Assembly: GCF_017562075.2 (NCBI RefSeq)
Contig: NC_054083.1
Coordinates: 9,740,768-9,804,767, forward strand
DNA length: 64,000 nucleotides
Direction: 5' to 3'
Source: Anopheles merus
Lineage: Eukaryota > Arthropoda > Insecta > Diptera > Culicidae
Positions 33,200 through 44,785 of this stretch are shown piece by piece. The notes under the pieces are model-generated. The model saw only the letters and a list, made by a program, of their open reading frames with translations, did not search any database and was not told where the DNA came from. A program made the translations under genes and the position numbers. How positions within the stretch are numbered: position 1 is the stretch's first letter; each line of letters begins with the position of its first letter.

Positions 33200-34460
33200 A
33201 TGATATGGTGTGATGTCGAATATTGTGCCTGTTGCTTGTGCTACCGAATGTCGCCAAGCTACTCATCACATACCCGCGTTTTATGTCCCCATTCTTGGTA
33301 TTTCCGGGTTATTCGCCATCGCGTTGTAGTCGAATCATACTCCATCTGTCTTGCTTCGATTATTGCCTCCGCAAAGACAAAATTAGAGCACGCGTTCCTA
33401 TTCATCATCCTCCGGCACCGTCCGGAGAATGTGGGAGTCACTGCTCTATAAAAACCACCAAACTACCACAAACTGGAAACCGCGGAAAACCCCGTGGGTC
33501 ACCGGCCACCAACATGCATATCGGCTGAAACTTGGACCCATGCTAAATTTAAGCAAAGTTGAAGTAAGTCTGACAGTATCTAAAGTAATAGAAAGACAGT
33601 TTGATAAACTGGTTAACAATGTTTATTATTTCATTTAAGCTCATGTGCCGTGCGAAAAAGCAAAATAAATATTTCATCTTGTTGGCAACCACCCTGTGCC
33701 TGTACCGCTGTACCAAGACAGCTCGCAATGACAGATGTACTGTGCTTGTAGAGGTGTGTGTGCGGTGCAGGACACGATCACGATGCAGGACAGATCGTTC
33801 TACGAAGAGAGATCGTTGTGTTTGTCTTAATTTGTATTTTAATGTGTTAATAAATAAGCAATAGTACTAAAGAACACAAAACATTTAATGTTTATTAAGC
33901 TAAACCGACATTATATTTTTATCTAAAACGGTTTTGATGTGTTTATTTCTCATCGCGTTTAGGCGTCGTGTATCAGATCGCAACTGCTAATAATTTCGTC
34001 GTGTGAGGCGGACTGTTATGGATGTACCAAATCTTCAGTGATGATGCATGCGTTCATGCATCTACGAGCCGCTAATTGGCGGTATCCAGATCATCGTCGT
34101 ACTTTAGCTTACATCAGCTACCGAAACCAGCGACAGTGTAAATTGTAAGAGAAAGACAAATTAACGATTGAAGTAATATAATTAAAATTATTGGTTTACA
34201 TGGATTGCGCTCCACTAACAATATTTTTGTCTTATATTAGTGCCGATTATGTGACTCAACTGCTTGAGAAAAAGTATCAAAAATGGTCATTTTCTATTAT
34301 GATCCGTGTTAAAGAACTCGACTTGTCTCTGGTTTGATATATCGAACTGAACGAAGGTCATTTGCATTACCTGACTCAAACGGAGACCGTTTTTTGTCCA
34401 ACAGCTTTCCGTTAGGTTAAAGCTACGGAAAGCGTTTTGTTATAGAATTTAAATACTAGG
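33200..34460. other. non-coding stretch, nothing recognised
   Basis: Short frames only, without recognisable domains. Base composition is unremarkable. Confidence 0.4.
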
Positions 34461-34467
34461 GTAAATG

Positions 34468-34676
34468 TAGCCGGTCTCGTAGTACAGTCGTCATCTCGTA
34501 CGACTTAATAACATGCCCGTCATGGGTTCAAGCCCTAAATGGACCGTGCCGCCATACGTAGGACTGACTATCCTGCTATGGTAACAATAAGTCACTGAAA
34601 GCCAAGCTCACCTCAATAGTGGGTACAGGGTAGGCCTTGACCGATAACGGTTGTTGTGCTAATGAAGAAGAAGTTT
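34468..34676 (+). repeat. SINE200-like element, near full length
   Basis: Plus-strand copy. The head is CGGTCTCGTAGTACAGTCG (A-box region), followed by the B box CATGGGTTCAAGCCC and the core GACTGACTATCCTGCTATGG. It ends in a GAAGAAGAAG tail at about 34,663-34,672. Confidence 0.78.
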
Positions 34677-34679
34677 TAA

Positions 34680-35560
34680 TTTAATTACAGGTGAATGCTG
34701 CAAATCTCCGTTATAAACGTTTTCGTGCGCTGAATAAGGTTTGTATGAAAAATAGTGTATTTCTAGAATATTTAATTTTCAATAAAGTAACGGTCAATTT
34801 AAAAATAAGCTGTGTTGACATACAACCCGAATGAAAGAAATATACGGATAAGCGAATGTAAACAATACACAAAAGAACGGGAGGTCCGTTTCATCCGTAC
34901 CCCCCCACGCCCAATCATATCCACCGTTGGGCGCCTGAGCCATGCACGGTTGGGCGGCCGTTTCTCCTCCTACGGCGCCATCAGTTTAGCTGGCAATTGC
35001 CTGCCGGGTTATGAAATATAAAACAAAATGAGAAGGAAAAATCAGAACTTTGTAGAATATACGACGAACACAAGAAAAAATTAATTAGAGAAAGCAAGGA
35101 GAAAGTAATATAAAACAAATGATAAAATTAGTAGTTTTGTGGTTTGATTTGGTTTGTGATTAAGATTGAAATTAATTTTAGTAACTTATTGGCTTTTCAA
35201 GGTCTTCCAACATGCAAAAAACAATATAAATTCATGTCGATTCAAAGCGAATCACTCGTATTGCACACTCAACAAGATATTCAGGGCATCAAATACATAA
35301 GTTTCAGACTATGATACACCTTATCAGTTGTTGCAAAAAGAAGAGCTAAATGTACGCATCTTGCAGGCAAATACCATGGGCATTGCTTACATTGACCCTG
35401 ATCGCGAACGAAAGTCGACAAAATTTATCCGATCGGATAACATGCTTGATTCCATCGGTGGGATTTGTTTTCCACCGGTGGATAACTCTTACCGGTTCAA
35501 GTAGCCATTGGGTTTGCCTATCTGTCAAATATAATTTTGTTTACATTTACATTTTACAAA
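34680..35560. other. non-coding stretch, nothing recognised
   Basis: AT-rich sequence with only short frames; nothing recognised. Confidence 0.4.
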
Positions 35561-35737
35561 CTCATTAGACAGTTAAACCCCGAAGGATAAAGTTTTGTTT
35601 GATTCAAGTGACGTTTTGGTGAAAAGGAAACTACAAGCAGATACCAAGTGCAAGAAAGTGGATAAAGAGTGAAAAAAAGGAAAAAAAGAATTTGTGACTG
35701 ACGAAAAAAAAACAAAGGCGGAGGAAAGTTAGGAGGG

Positions 35738-36612
35738 ATGGAGGTCCAGTACCCTGGAGGAGGAATTCCCCTCAATAACTACTTTGGCTTACTAGAAGAC
35801 CAAAGCGAACCGAGAAGAAAAATAGGAAAAAATCCTAGAAGACTAGCGCTTAGTAATGACATAGAAGACGTAGAGGTCCTTATGTTAATGAAGACAACCA
35901 TAAAAAACCAAGACATAAGTCGGATAAACCTGTTTATTGCGGCAAACGTGATTTACAATGCAATCGGTGCAAAAGCACTGTCCGTCAATAAACTAAAAGA
36001 CGGCAATCTACTAATCAAAGTAGCTAACCAAAAACAAGCCAACAAATTGGCAACAATAAAGAAAATTTCAGATGGAAGAGGCGAAAGAAAGGAAGTATGG
36101 TAAAAATCTACGAACTCCCGATCCTGAACACAAGTAAGGGAGTGATCCGATGCCCAGACATCGAATACCTCACAGAAGAAGAATTGTTAGAGGGACTAAA
36201 AGAACTAAAAGTGCTAGATGTCGTCATAATAAAAAGGAAAATAGAACAAACACTCAGGAACACCCGAACGGTAATTATAACTTTCAAAACGGGAAAGATA
36301 CCACGTGTAGTGGATTTCGGACTATACCCAGTAAAGGTAGAACTCAACGTCCCCAGGCCCATGCGGTGCATAACATGAATGAAACTGGGACACACAAAAA
36401 AATGGTGCCAGAAAGATAAAATCTGCGCAAACTGCAGCGAAATCGAACAAAAAGATCCGTGCAAAAAAAAAAAAAAAAAAAAAAAAACAAAATGTTTGTC
36501 ATGCGGAGAAGCCCACCACACACTAAACAAAAATTGCCCTGTATTCGTTGACGAAATGGAAATCAGCAGAATCAGAACAGAAACCCAGGTAATGTATGGC
36601 GAAGCAAAACAT
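35738..36612 (+). pseudogene. I-like ORF1 (gag) with two zinc knuckles, broken
   Basis: ATG 35738 opens a frame (PLNNYFGLLED...) that changes frame at about 36,100, where the parallel frame continues (LNTSKGVIRCPDIEYL). The first knuckle reads CIT, then a TGA where the second Cys is expected, then KLGHTKKWC (36,370-36,410). A second cluster follows (CLSCGEAHHTLNKNC). A pure A-run near 36,463-36,487 encodes poly-lysine and may have expanded by slippage. The frame is cut at 36,613-36,620 by the hAT-type insertion. ORF1 of this class packages element RNA. Confidence 0.65.
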
Positions 36613-36620
36613 ATTCGGAG

Positions 36621-37913
36621 TAGTGATGGGTAAATACAATTTTTTCCGGAGTCGGATCGATCTAACTCCGGTACCCATCGTAGTCGAGCTCGGAGTTACT
36701 GTGGACTGTTTTAGCAGAGGGGAAGGGGAGTGCATGAGAAAGCTCGGGACTCATCGATCAGATCAGTCCGTGGTCTAGTCCGTGTGAGTAGTTTAGGTTG
36801 GCGGTGCTGAAACAGTAAGGATATTTTAATATTAAACTAACAACAAAATTGCTACATTGTAATATACGATGCCTTACTTGAAAGTAAACGAACTCATCAA
36901 AAAATGTCTGAACGATAATTAACAGTCATTTTGGGAATTATCAATTGCAGCGTCAACCTAAACTACTCGCCTACACTTGTAATGTGATCGAACGTACGCG
37001 GGGCCGTCGTGCACCGTTTTTGCGAGGAGTCAGTCTTTACTGACATGAGCTGAGGTGGAACGAACTATTCGAAGCGGACTGATTTGATCGTCCAGGCGAT
37101 CATGGAAACCCGGAAGGAGTTTCCCTTACTGGAAACGTTGGAGTTTAGAAGCCTTACCTTGGGTAGGGGGACATAACTAAACTCTTGAAATAAGTTGGAA
37201 GGCGAAGCATTAGGAAGCGTAACGTCCTATCTTGGCAGTCCGAACGAATCTGACTTGCCACGGTCGGAATTGGTTTTATTTATACTCAATAAGTTTCGTA
37301 CGTTTGGTTTTGGAATGTGTTTTTGTCCTAATTAAAGGTTATCGATATGAGGTGCAATTTATACATTATATTGGAGTGAGGTGTCTATGTTTTTACGAAG
37401 GTTCTGGAAAGTATAAACTGTTCTAGCTAAATAACGGGTGCGTTCGTCGATCTTTGCCTACACTGCGCTTTTAGCAATAAGTTGCTATGCGTTCTCTGAT
37501 TGTCCACTTTACCGCAGTAACGCTTGAATTGCTTATGTTGCCCGTTTCGGTTGTTTTTGATAAGTGTGTCACGTCTGTTATTTGTTTGAATGGACGGCCT
37601 GAACTCTTCCGGTTGCGGTGCTATGGTATGATCTGATTTGCTGAATGTGTTAAAATGAATGTGTTACAATGGTGTGGTTTGGCTTTCTAAAATGTGTTAC
37701 AATGTGTCTATAGCTGATAGTGTGTATTATAATAAGTTCTGTATAGCAGATATGCTACACACTCATCCGGGCTGATCTGGACTAATTCGGACTGATCTGG
37801 ACTGATTCGGACTGATCCAGAGTCGGATTCGGTTATGATCCGGAGTCGGATTCATGCTTTACGCGCCTGCGTCGGAGTTGATCCATGACTGCGCTCCACA
37901 TTACCCATCACTA
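36621..37913. mobile_element. hAT-type non-autonomous element, 1,293 bp, perfect TSD
   Basis: The terminal inverted repeats are TAGTGATGGGTAA (left) and TTACCCATCACTA (right), which is typical for hAT elements. It is flanked by a perfect 8-bp target duplication, ATTCGGAG, at 36613-36620 and 37914-37921. Subterminal repeats of the CGGAGTCGGA / GGACTGATC type lie near both ends (36,650 and 37,770-37,860). There is no transposase. The interior is homologous to 59.0-59.5 kb. It sits in the gag gene of the I-like element. Confidence 0.85.
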
Positions 37914-38329
37914 ATTCGGAGACGCCAATGTCCCGTTATCCCAAGAGTTTATATAACTGAAACAACACATGCACAAAAAACAAAATCCCCATCGAGAGAA
38001 ACACAAATTACACACAAATCCAGGCAACTCACACTACAGAAAACACCACACCAAAAGAAAATCAAAACCCCAACAAAGAAATACAAAATACCAACTCATC
38101 TTACGAACAAACATACACTGTAACCGAAATAAACAGACCAACGAAATCTACAGAAGATTCTTAACAATTCATCGATATAGAAGGAACAAATGTAACACCA
38201 ACAACCTCCACAATGATTGTGGAAGAATACAATATAACTAACGTACAACCAGAGATAAAAAACTACCAAATCATCCCAACAGACAACTAACGCATCCAAC
38301 ACTCCTTACTTACCCGATTAACATTCACA

Positions 38330-39490
38330 CTGCTTCAAGCGAATGTACAAGGAATAAGAAAAAAAACAAGGAAGAAATCAGAGAAATTCTGATTGAAACA
38401 ATATAGATGTAGTCTGTCTCCATGAGACATGGTTGGATAATAACTCATGCGGCACACTAAAAATACATCACTACCAAGTAATCTCCTATAACAGATAGGA
38501 TGGCTACAGAGGCGTGGTTATACTAATTTGTAACGGTCTCAACACAAAAAATCCCACTAATACCAACTAACCCCTATGTACAACCAACAGCTGTCCACGC
38601 TGTACAAACGGGACTGGTAATCGCATCTGTGTATATCAAACCTACAACACCAAGTATAATCATAAGTATTACAAATATTCTAAAGCAATAACGGGAGATT
38701 TTAACGCACATCATGGGGAGTGGGGCAATCACTTCAATGATGGGAAAGGTAACAATCAACTAAAAATGATAAACGATACTAATTTCACTGTGATACATAA
38801 CAAAGAGCATACATTTATAAACCCTGACCCGGAAAAAACACGGCCATTGATCTGACGATCGCAACAATAACAGTTGCGCACAATATAAAAAGAACAGTAT
38901 CGAACATACATATTGGCAACAGTGGACACAGAGTAATATATACACAGATTAATACAATTAAATCTCCTCCATACCAAAGATACATATACAATAGGAAACA
39001 TATAGATAAGGAAATCACACTACTATCGGGCAATGAAAACACGGACATAAACAGTATTACCAAAACTATTAATTACATAATCTTAAGAAATAGAAGTAAA
39101 ATAACCTTAGAACCAAAATCATGGTGGTCAAGTGAAACCCAGAAAATAAAAAAATGTAGAAAAAGACAAAAAAATGGCAAACGAGTTTTTAAACATACAC
39201 TTTGGACCAACGAAACAAAAAAAATCAATACAAACCCCACGCTTCATCAGCGACAAAGTCCTACTGGATATAAATAAATGGGACAACATAATCAAATCCA
39301 AAAGAAATTCATCCCCAGGTATAGACAAAATATCGTATAACACTTTAAAAATCCTTAACAACAATAGCTCATCTGCAATCATTAACTACATCAACAGAAT
39401 GTACCAAATAGGAAAAATAGAAAGAAAACTAAAAAATAAAGAAATTGCCATTGGTAAACCAGGAAAAGACCAGCTGAAAATCACAAACCC
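38330..39490 (+). pseudogene. I-like ORF2, endonuclease and start of reverse transcriptase
   Basis: The plus-strand reading includes LQANVQGIR and VCLHETWLDNNSCGTL (endonuclease start), GDFNAHHGEWGNHFNDG, HNKEHTFINP, and then, after many stops, KWDNIIKSKRNSSPGIDKISYNTL (RT domain 1 with the S-P-G-x-D motif). The frame changes several times. It is continued beyond the MITE at 40,640. Confidence 0.65.
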
Positions 39491-39537
39491 ATAGCCTTAC
39501 TCCCAACCATAACCAAAGTGGCAAACACAGCCATACT

Positions 39538-40506
39538 CAGTGCTGCCAATGTCATCAGTATCACTAGATTTTCACCAACGAAAATAATGAACATATCCGT
39601 GGTAGCTTGATGCTCATTGCTGATAGTCAATAAAAATGTGTCATGACATGCTGAACACGACATGTGAATTCTTGAGTCCAACGCGATACTCTGACTGACA
39701 AGCTTAGCTTAATGCCGGCGCAAGCATAATCATGATTCTTTCTGGCTGTGAACAGTGCTGTCAAATGCCACTGTTTCAGTCACCAACACTGATGACTGAA
39801 ACGACGCTCAAATCAGATCACGTACACAACTGAGATGATCAGTGACTATACTCAAACAGTTGAAGAATCAATCACATGCTTGGTGACATTTAGTTTAGCA
39901 CCCAACTTTTGGTCACTCACTTGGTCACGACATTGTTGTCGGCGATAATCGCGACATTCTTCGAATATACTTGGCACGTGGGCTCTAGCAACAAAATGAG
40001 CATGCTTTCTCCCTCTATCTGTTTTGATAATCTGTCGGGTCAAACAGAGCGAGAAAACATGCTCATTTTGTTTCTTGGAACCACTCGCACGCTATGCATA
40101 TCTCCCGTGACCATCGCGATGATCACCGACTGAAAATGTCGCGACCAAGTGACTGACCAAGAGTTGGTTGCACACAATGTCACCAAGCATGTGATTGTCG
40201 CACCAACTGTTTGAGGCTCGCCTCTGATCTTCGCAGTAGAGGTCGTGACGCAGAGATGATTTAGTTTCAGCCAGAATTTGTCATGACTATGTCAGTGACA
40301 TTTTGCAAAATTGATCACAGCAAAAAACAAGTCGTGATATTGTGACTGACCAAGCGATGGTCGCAAACATGTCATGAGCATGTATTAGTCACACCAATCG
40401 TTCTGAGTATCACCTCTGATTATCACAATTGAGTACGTGATGCTGATATAGATTTTGTTTCAGTCAGATTTTTGTATGACTTTGACGGTGACATTTTGCA
40501 GCACTG
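39538..40506. mobile_element. hAT MITE, 969 bp, perfect TSD
   Basis: The ends are CAGTGCTGCCAATGTCA (left) and the inverse of CAGTGCTGCAAAATGTCA (right). The 8-bp target duplication is GCCATACT at 39530-39537 and 40507-40514. Inside are several diverged copies of a GTGACTGACCAAG ... GTCGCA ... TGTCA unit on both strands. No coding capacity. It interrupts the RT of the I-like element. Confidence 0.85.
39991..40074. mobile_element. 84-bp hairpin element, copy 1
   Basis: Imperfect inverted repeat: AACAAAATGAGCATGCTTTC pairs with GAAAACATGCTCATTTTGTT. It lies within the 969-bp MITE. A related hairpin, with the same ATGCTTTCTC arm, is at 40551-40643. Confidence 0.5.
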
Positions 40507-40550
40507 GCCATACTACACAACCTAAGTTTCGATTTCGAAAAATATAACCT

Positions 40551-40643
40551 CCCAGCTAAAAAAATAGAAATGCTTTCTCATTCTATCGAATAGATCAGTA
40601 AACCTGAGAGAGCGAGAAAGCATGTCGATTTTATCGTTTGGGC
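40551..40643. mobile_element. 93-bp hairpin element, copy 2
   Basis: Arms around GAAATGCTTTCTC and GAGAAAGCATGTCGA, with outer matches CCCAG.../...TGGGC. It separates the RT pieces NLSFDFEKYNLP and PNITFGFRKNRATT, consistent with an insertion. It resembles copy 1 in the arm and in the CTAT/GAGAGAGC loop borders. Confidence 0.5.
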
Positions 40644-41040
40644 TATTGCCCAACATAACATTTGGTTTTAGGAAAAATCGTGCCACAACTTTCTCTGTTG
40701 ATTGGATTGTCAACACAGTCAAGAAAGACTTAAGAAAAAAGCACACTGGAGTGATTTTTATTGACGTCAAAAACGCCTACAACTGTGTGAAAGTCGACAT
40801 CCTATAAAAGATCCTCACCAGAAATATGGTATCCACAGAAGATATTAGATGGATTGTAGGATTCCTAAATAACAGATTGGTCGAGATAACAGCCCAAGGT
40901 AAAAAGATCAGTAGGAGAATATCTATGGGACTCCCGCAAGGTGACGTCCTTTCACCTATACTATTCAACATATATACAAGCGACTGTCATAGCTTGAATC
41001 ACTACAAAACGAAATTAATAGAATATGCAGACGATTGCAG
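40640..41040 (+). pseudogene. I-like ORF2, central reverse transcriptase
   Basis: The sequence reads NITFGFRKNRATT, FIDVKNAYNCV (first catalytic Asp), MGLPQGDVLSPILFNIY and LIEYADD (catalytic Y-x-D-D). An in-frame TAA at 40,805 follows VKVDIL. It ends abruptly after the YADD motif at the junction with the RTE-like fragment. Confidence 0.7.
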
Positions 41041-42215
41041 ACGATGAGCAGAGGCACGAGAGGCTGGCGCAAGTGGCAGAACTAGGCAACCACCACAGCA
41101 CCAGCACAGCAGTAACAACAGCGACAGCATCGGTGCAGACGACGAGGTGCCCCCGCCATCTCTGGATGAGATTGCCAGCGCCATCAAGCAGCTTAAGAGC
41201 AATAAGTCTGCCGGAAACGATAGACTGGCGGCTGAGCTCTTTAAGATGGGGCCGGAGAGGCTTACCGTCGAAATGCATCAGCTGATCGTGAAAGTGTGGG
41301 AACAGGAGGAACTACCGGAGGAGTGGAAGCTGGGTGTTATTCACCCAGTCTACAAAAAGGGCGGCAGGCTAGATTGTTCGAATTTCCGAGCCATCACAGT
41401 CCTGAATGCCGCCTACAAGATCCTGTCCCAGATCCTGTTCTGCCGACTTGCGCCCCTTGCTACAAATTTTGTCGGCAGCTACCAAGCTGGGTTTGTTGGA
41501 GGCAAATCCACCACCGACCAAATTTTCACTCTACGGCAAATCCTCCAGAAGTGCCGAGTGCGCCAGATACCAACGCAACACCTGTTCAAGGCTGGCTACG
41601 ACACCATAGACCGGAAGGAGCTATGGAGCATCATGCAGCGGTACCACTTCCCTGGAAAGTATATCCGGCTGTTAGAGGTCACTATGAGCGGGGTGCAGTG
41701 CAAGGTGAGAGTATCGAACTTGGCGTCGGAATCGTTCGAATCTCACATGGATCTGAGGCAAGGTGACGGACTCTCCTCTCTGATCTTCAAAAACGCCCTG
41801 GAAGGTGTCATTCGAGGCGCGAAGCTGGCCAACGACATCCGTGGCACGATCCTCTACCGGTCTCTCCAATTTATTGGCTTTTCAAGGATGACATCGACAT
41901 AATCGGCAGGACAACATTGAATGTGTGTGAGGCGTACACCCGACTCAAGCGCGAAGCAGCAAGAATTGGATTGAGCATTTGGGAAGCAGTGTAAAAGTTT
42001 ACGGCGACAGTCTCGAGGTGGTAAAGGAGTTTCGCTATCTCGGGACGGTCGTTACTTTGGACAACGACATCAGCAGTGAAATCCGGAGACGCATTGTGCA
42101 GGGGAATCGTGCATATCACGGGCTTCACCGACTGCTGAGATTGAGAAGACTTCGAGCCCGCACGAAATGTAAGATATATCGCACATTGATTCGCCCGGTG
42201 GTCCTCTACGGACAC
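41041..42215 (+). pseudogene. RTE-like reverse transcriptase fragment
   Basis: The open frame 41147-41902 carries PSLDEIASAIKQLKSNKSAGNDRL, FRAITVLNAAYKILSQIL, YQAGFVGGKSTTDQIFTL, DTIDRKELWSI and LRQGDGLSS. The frame changes at about 41,870, where DDIDIIGRTT and AYTRLKREAARIGL follow in another frame. After a deletion come VVKEFRYLGT and IYRTLIRPVVLYGHD. The set of motifs is that of arthropod RTE-type or related non-LTR RTs; the clade is tentative. The F-A-D-D region is damaged. It lacks an endonuclease and both ends. Confidence 0.6.
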
Positions 42216-42288
42216 GATCCTGGACCATCTTTGCTGAGCTGTACGACGAACCGAGCATCCTGACGGTGGTGAAGGCTGGCACCCAATC

Positions 42289-44763
42289 GCTTTACGTCCT
42301 GGAGGCAAATCTACTATCGTCCATGTGTCATTAGCTTCGATTGACTCGAGCTCTTCAGCCATAGCTTGCTTCCACTGATCCGCATCCCAGGAAGCCATTG
42401 CCTCTGCATAATTCTTCGGTTCCTCACTGCACAACTCTTGTTGAAAAGCAGCAATAGCAAAAGCTTGCATAATCATCACTGCTTTCGTCAGACGACACTG
42501 ATCCAGGTGCGCTTGTATTGCCAACCACGAAATCGTTGAACCTTTCTGGAACCTTATGCTGACGTTTACTGCGTCTCAACACCTGAGGCTCTACTTCACT
42601 TATGCTGGTAGATGGAGTATTAGTGTTGATATGTTATGGTATATCTCCCGCCGTGCTGTCGCTTATATGCTCCAAATCATTTTCATCATTGTGGCTGCTC
42701 TCCTGTACTTCACTTAAATCAAGCAACACTGTGCTATCTAGCTCGGGAATCTGCGCATTTGTATCACCACCTTGATTGATAAAAATGACATTGCGACTTT
42801 TCAACATGCACCTTGCAGCAGTATCGTACAACCAATACCCCTTGGTATCCTCTTCAAATCCAACGAGCACACACTCTTATGATTTAGGATCCCATTTCTG
42901 TCGCTTCACCATGTGAATCTGTACCATCGTTTTCGTACCAAACACCCGGACATGTGCAAATTCCGGTTTATTGCCGCCCCACACTTCTTTGGTGACAAAT
43001 CATGCCTATTGGACAGCGATCTATTCATCAAATATACAGCTGTCTGCACAGCTTCTACCCAGAATGTTTTCGGCAGCTTTGCTTCGTACAGCATACAACG
43101 CGCCTTTTCCACAATTGTTCCGTTAGCATGTTATGCCATTCCATTCTGTTCCAGCGTGTACTCAAATGTTGTCTGATGCCGTATACCATGCTTCTGTAAA
43201 TATTTTAGAAATATATTATTAATGTATTCTTTGCCATTGTCGGTTCGAAGCACATTCATTTTTCTCTCACTCTGCCGTTCTGTCTTCACATGGAAGTCTT
43301 AGAAGCATTCTAGCATTTCATCAGCAGACTTGCTTTTCAAAAAGTACACCCACACTCGTCGCGACATATCATCAATAAAAGTTATATAATAACGATTACC
43401 TCCCAAAGATGACACTTCCATGGGACCAGAAATATCCGAGAGAATTTTTCCCAGCAATCCATCAGCTCTCGTTCCACTCTTACTGAAAGGCAACCGCGTC
43501 TGTCGGATTTGTTCGATGGGAAAGCAATCACCAATCGAATCTTTTTCCTTCATTCGCATACCATTCACGACACCATTGGCCATCTTTCTCATGTTGCTTG
43601 TATTCATATGGCCTAACCGCTTTTGCCATATTTCCATAGAATGATCTGAGCATGCCAGTACCTTATTTTGTTCACACGATTTCCGTTCGATTATCTTGAA
43701 CAAATCGTTATCCATCACACCAGTCGCAATAACAATACTATCACTATTCATTATTCGGCATCCTTCGTTATCAAAAACTACTGTATTCCCCTTTTGCACT
43801 ATTCGTGACACAACTATAGTACCAATCTTTCGATGAATATGCAGTGACACCGACTGCATATTCATCGAAAGATTGGGAATATAGTGAACATCGTGAACTG
43901 GTAGAGTACCCCTTTGTCTACTCTTAGCCGGATAAAGTTTTACAGTGCAACATGCTTTGACCTGCATGGTCCTATTGTTCGCAGCCAGGACCGTTTTGAT
44001 TCTATCCTTCACGGCTTCCAAGAGTTTGAGGTTACGTGTCATATGCATCGTGGCACCAGAATTTACATACCAATCGCTTTCTGCACCTTCACCAACACTT
44101 AACGCATTCGATCTTACATTAGATTGATCATCGCATTGTCTAGCGATGTGGCCAAATTTATGACATTTCCAACATTTAGGGCCTTTGTGATCAAATCTTC
44201 TAGGCTGGTTCTTTCCGCGTACCTTGGGTGTATCACGTTTCACGACACATATTTTTTTATGCCTCGAATCTTCTTCCTCTTGCAACAGAATCAATTTCAC
44301 CAGATCGCCCGTTATCGCTGTGCCTGAATTCTTCATTGAATGCCATCACCATCGGCTGGTAACGTTCAGGTAACCCAGGAGAAGCGCACCGACAAATCGT
44401 TCTGGAATCGTGAAATCGATCGCGTTTAATTTACGGCCTGTAGAAATAATTTTGTTCGCATACTGTTTCATGGATCCACAGCTCTCCAAGTCGGTTCTAA
44501 TTAGCTTGTAAAGCAGACCAACTTCTCGTGCTAAGCCCGTTTCTTCAAACGCGTCCCACAGCTTCTTCCACGCTTGAGCGCTCGCGCTTTCTTATCCTTT
44601 ATGTAATTCGCGGCCTCTACTGTTCCGTCGGCTTTCACAATAGGCTCGACGGCGTCCCACAGGTCTTCGACTTCTAAAAACGTCTGCACAGCGAATTTCC
44701 ATGTCGACCAACTCTCGTTCTACCAGTCGTTCGATTCCGATATTTTTCACGATTTCGGACATT
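42289..44763 (-). pseudogene. copia gag-pol polyprotein, decayed
   Basis: ATG near 44,763 begins a gag with WKFAVQTFLEVEDLWDAVEP. A CCHC knuckle follows (CWKCHKFGHIARQC), then protease WYVNSGATMHMT, in which the usual catalytic Asp of D-S-G-A is Asn. Next come the GAG-pre-integrase (EIWQKRLGHMNTSNM) and the integrase core (ILSDISGPMEV, YYITFIDDMSRRVWVYFLKSK). After a break come the remainder of the integrase (KARCMLYEAKLPKTFWVEAV) and the segment just before the RT. Many frame changes exist outside the 345-codon open stretch 44336-43299. Polyprotein processing and integration would need these domains, so this copy is inactive. Confidence 0.75.
43822..43876. repeat. perfect 24-bp inverted repeat within copia
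   Basis: Arms 43822-43845 and 43853-43876 are exact reverse complements, separated by a 7-base loop. The inserted arm adds HIHRKIGTIVVS-type residues to a conserved segment (IPNLSMN...SVS...IVQKGNTVVF) without breaking the frame. Confidence 0.9.
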
Positions 44764-44768
44764 TTTGT

Positions 44769-44785
44769 GGATCTGGGCCCATAAC
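44769..44785 (-). other. copia-type primer binding site (tRNA-iMet, internal)
   Basis: Directly after the LTR end the minus strand reads GGTTATGGGCCCAGATC. This matches the motif that copia-group elements use to prime from a cleaved initiator methionine tRNA. Confidence 0.75.

Larger units (their letters stand above)
35570..41040 (+). mobile_element. I-clade-like non-LTR retrotransposon, decayed and interrupted
   Basis: The plus-strand order is a 5' UTR (from about 35,570), ORF1 gag (from 35,738), an endonuclease (38,330-39,000) and a reverse transcriptase (39,160-39,490 and 40,640-41,040). The coding strand is strikingly A-rich. It is interrupted by a 1.3-kb hAT-type element in ORF1, a 969-bp hAT MITE in the RT and two short hairpin elements. 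It ends at the Y-A-D-D motif, where an RTE-like fragment begins. Multiple stops make it inactive. The clade is judged from the gag knuckle layout and the LQANVQGIR-type endonuclease start, so it is tentative. Confidence 0.65.
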
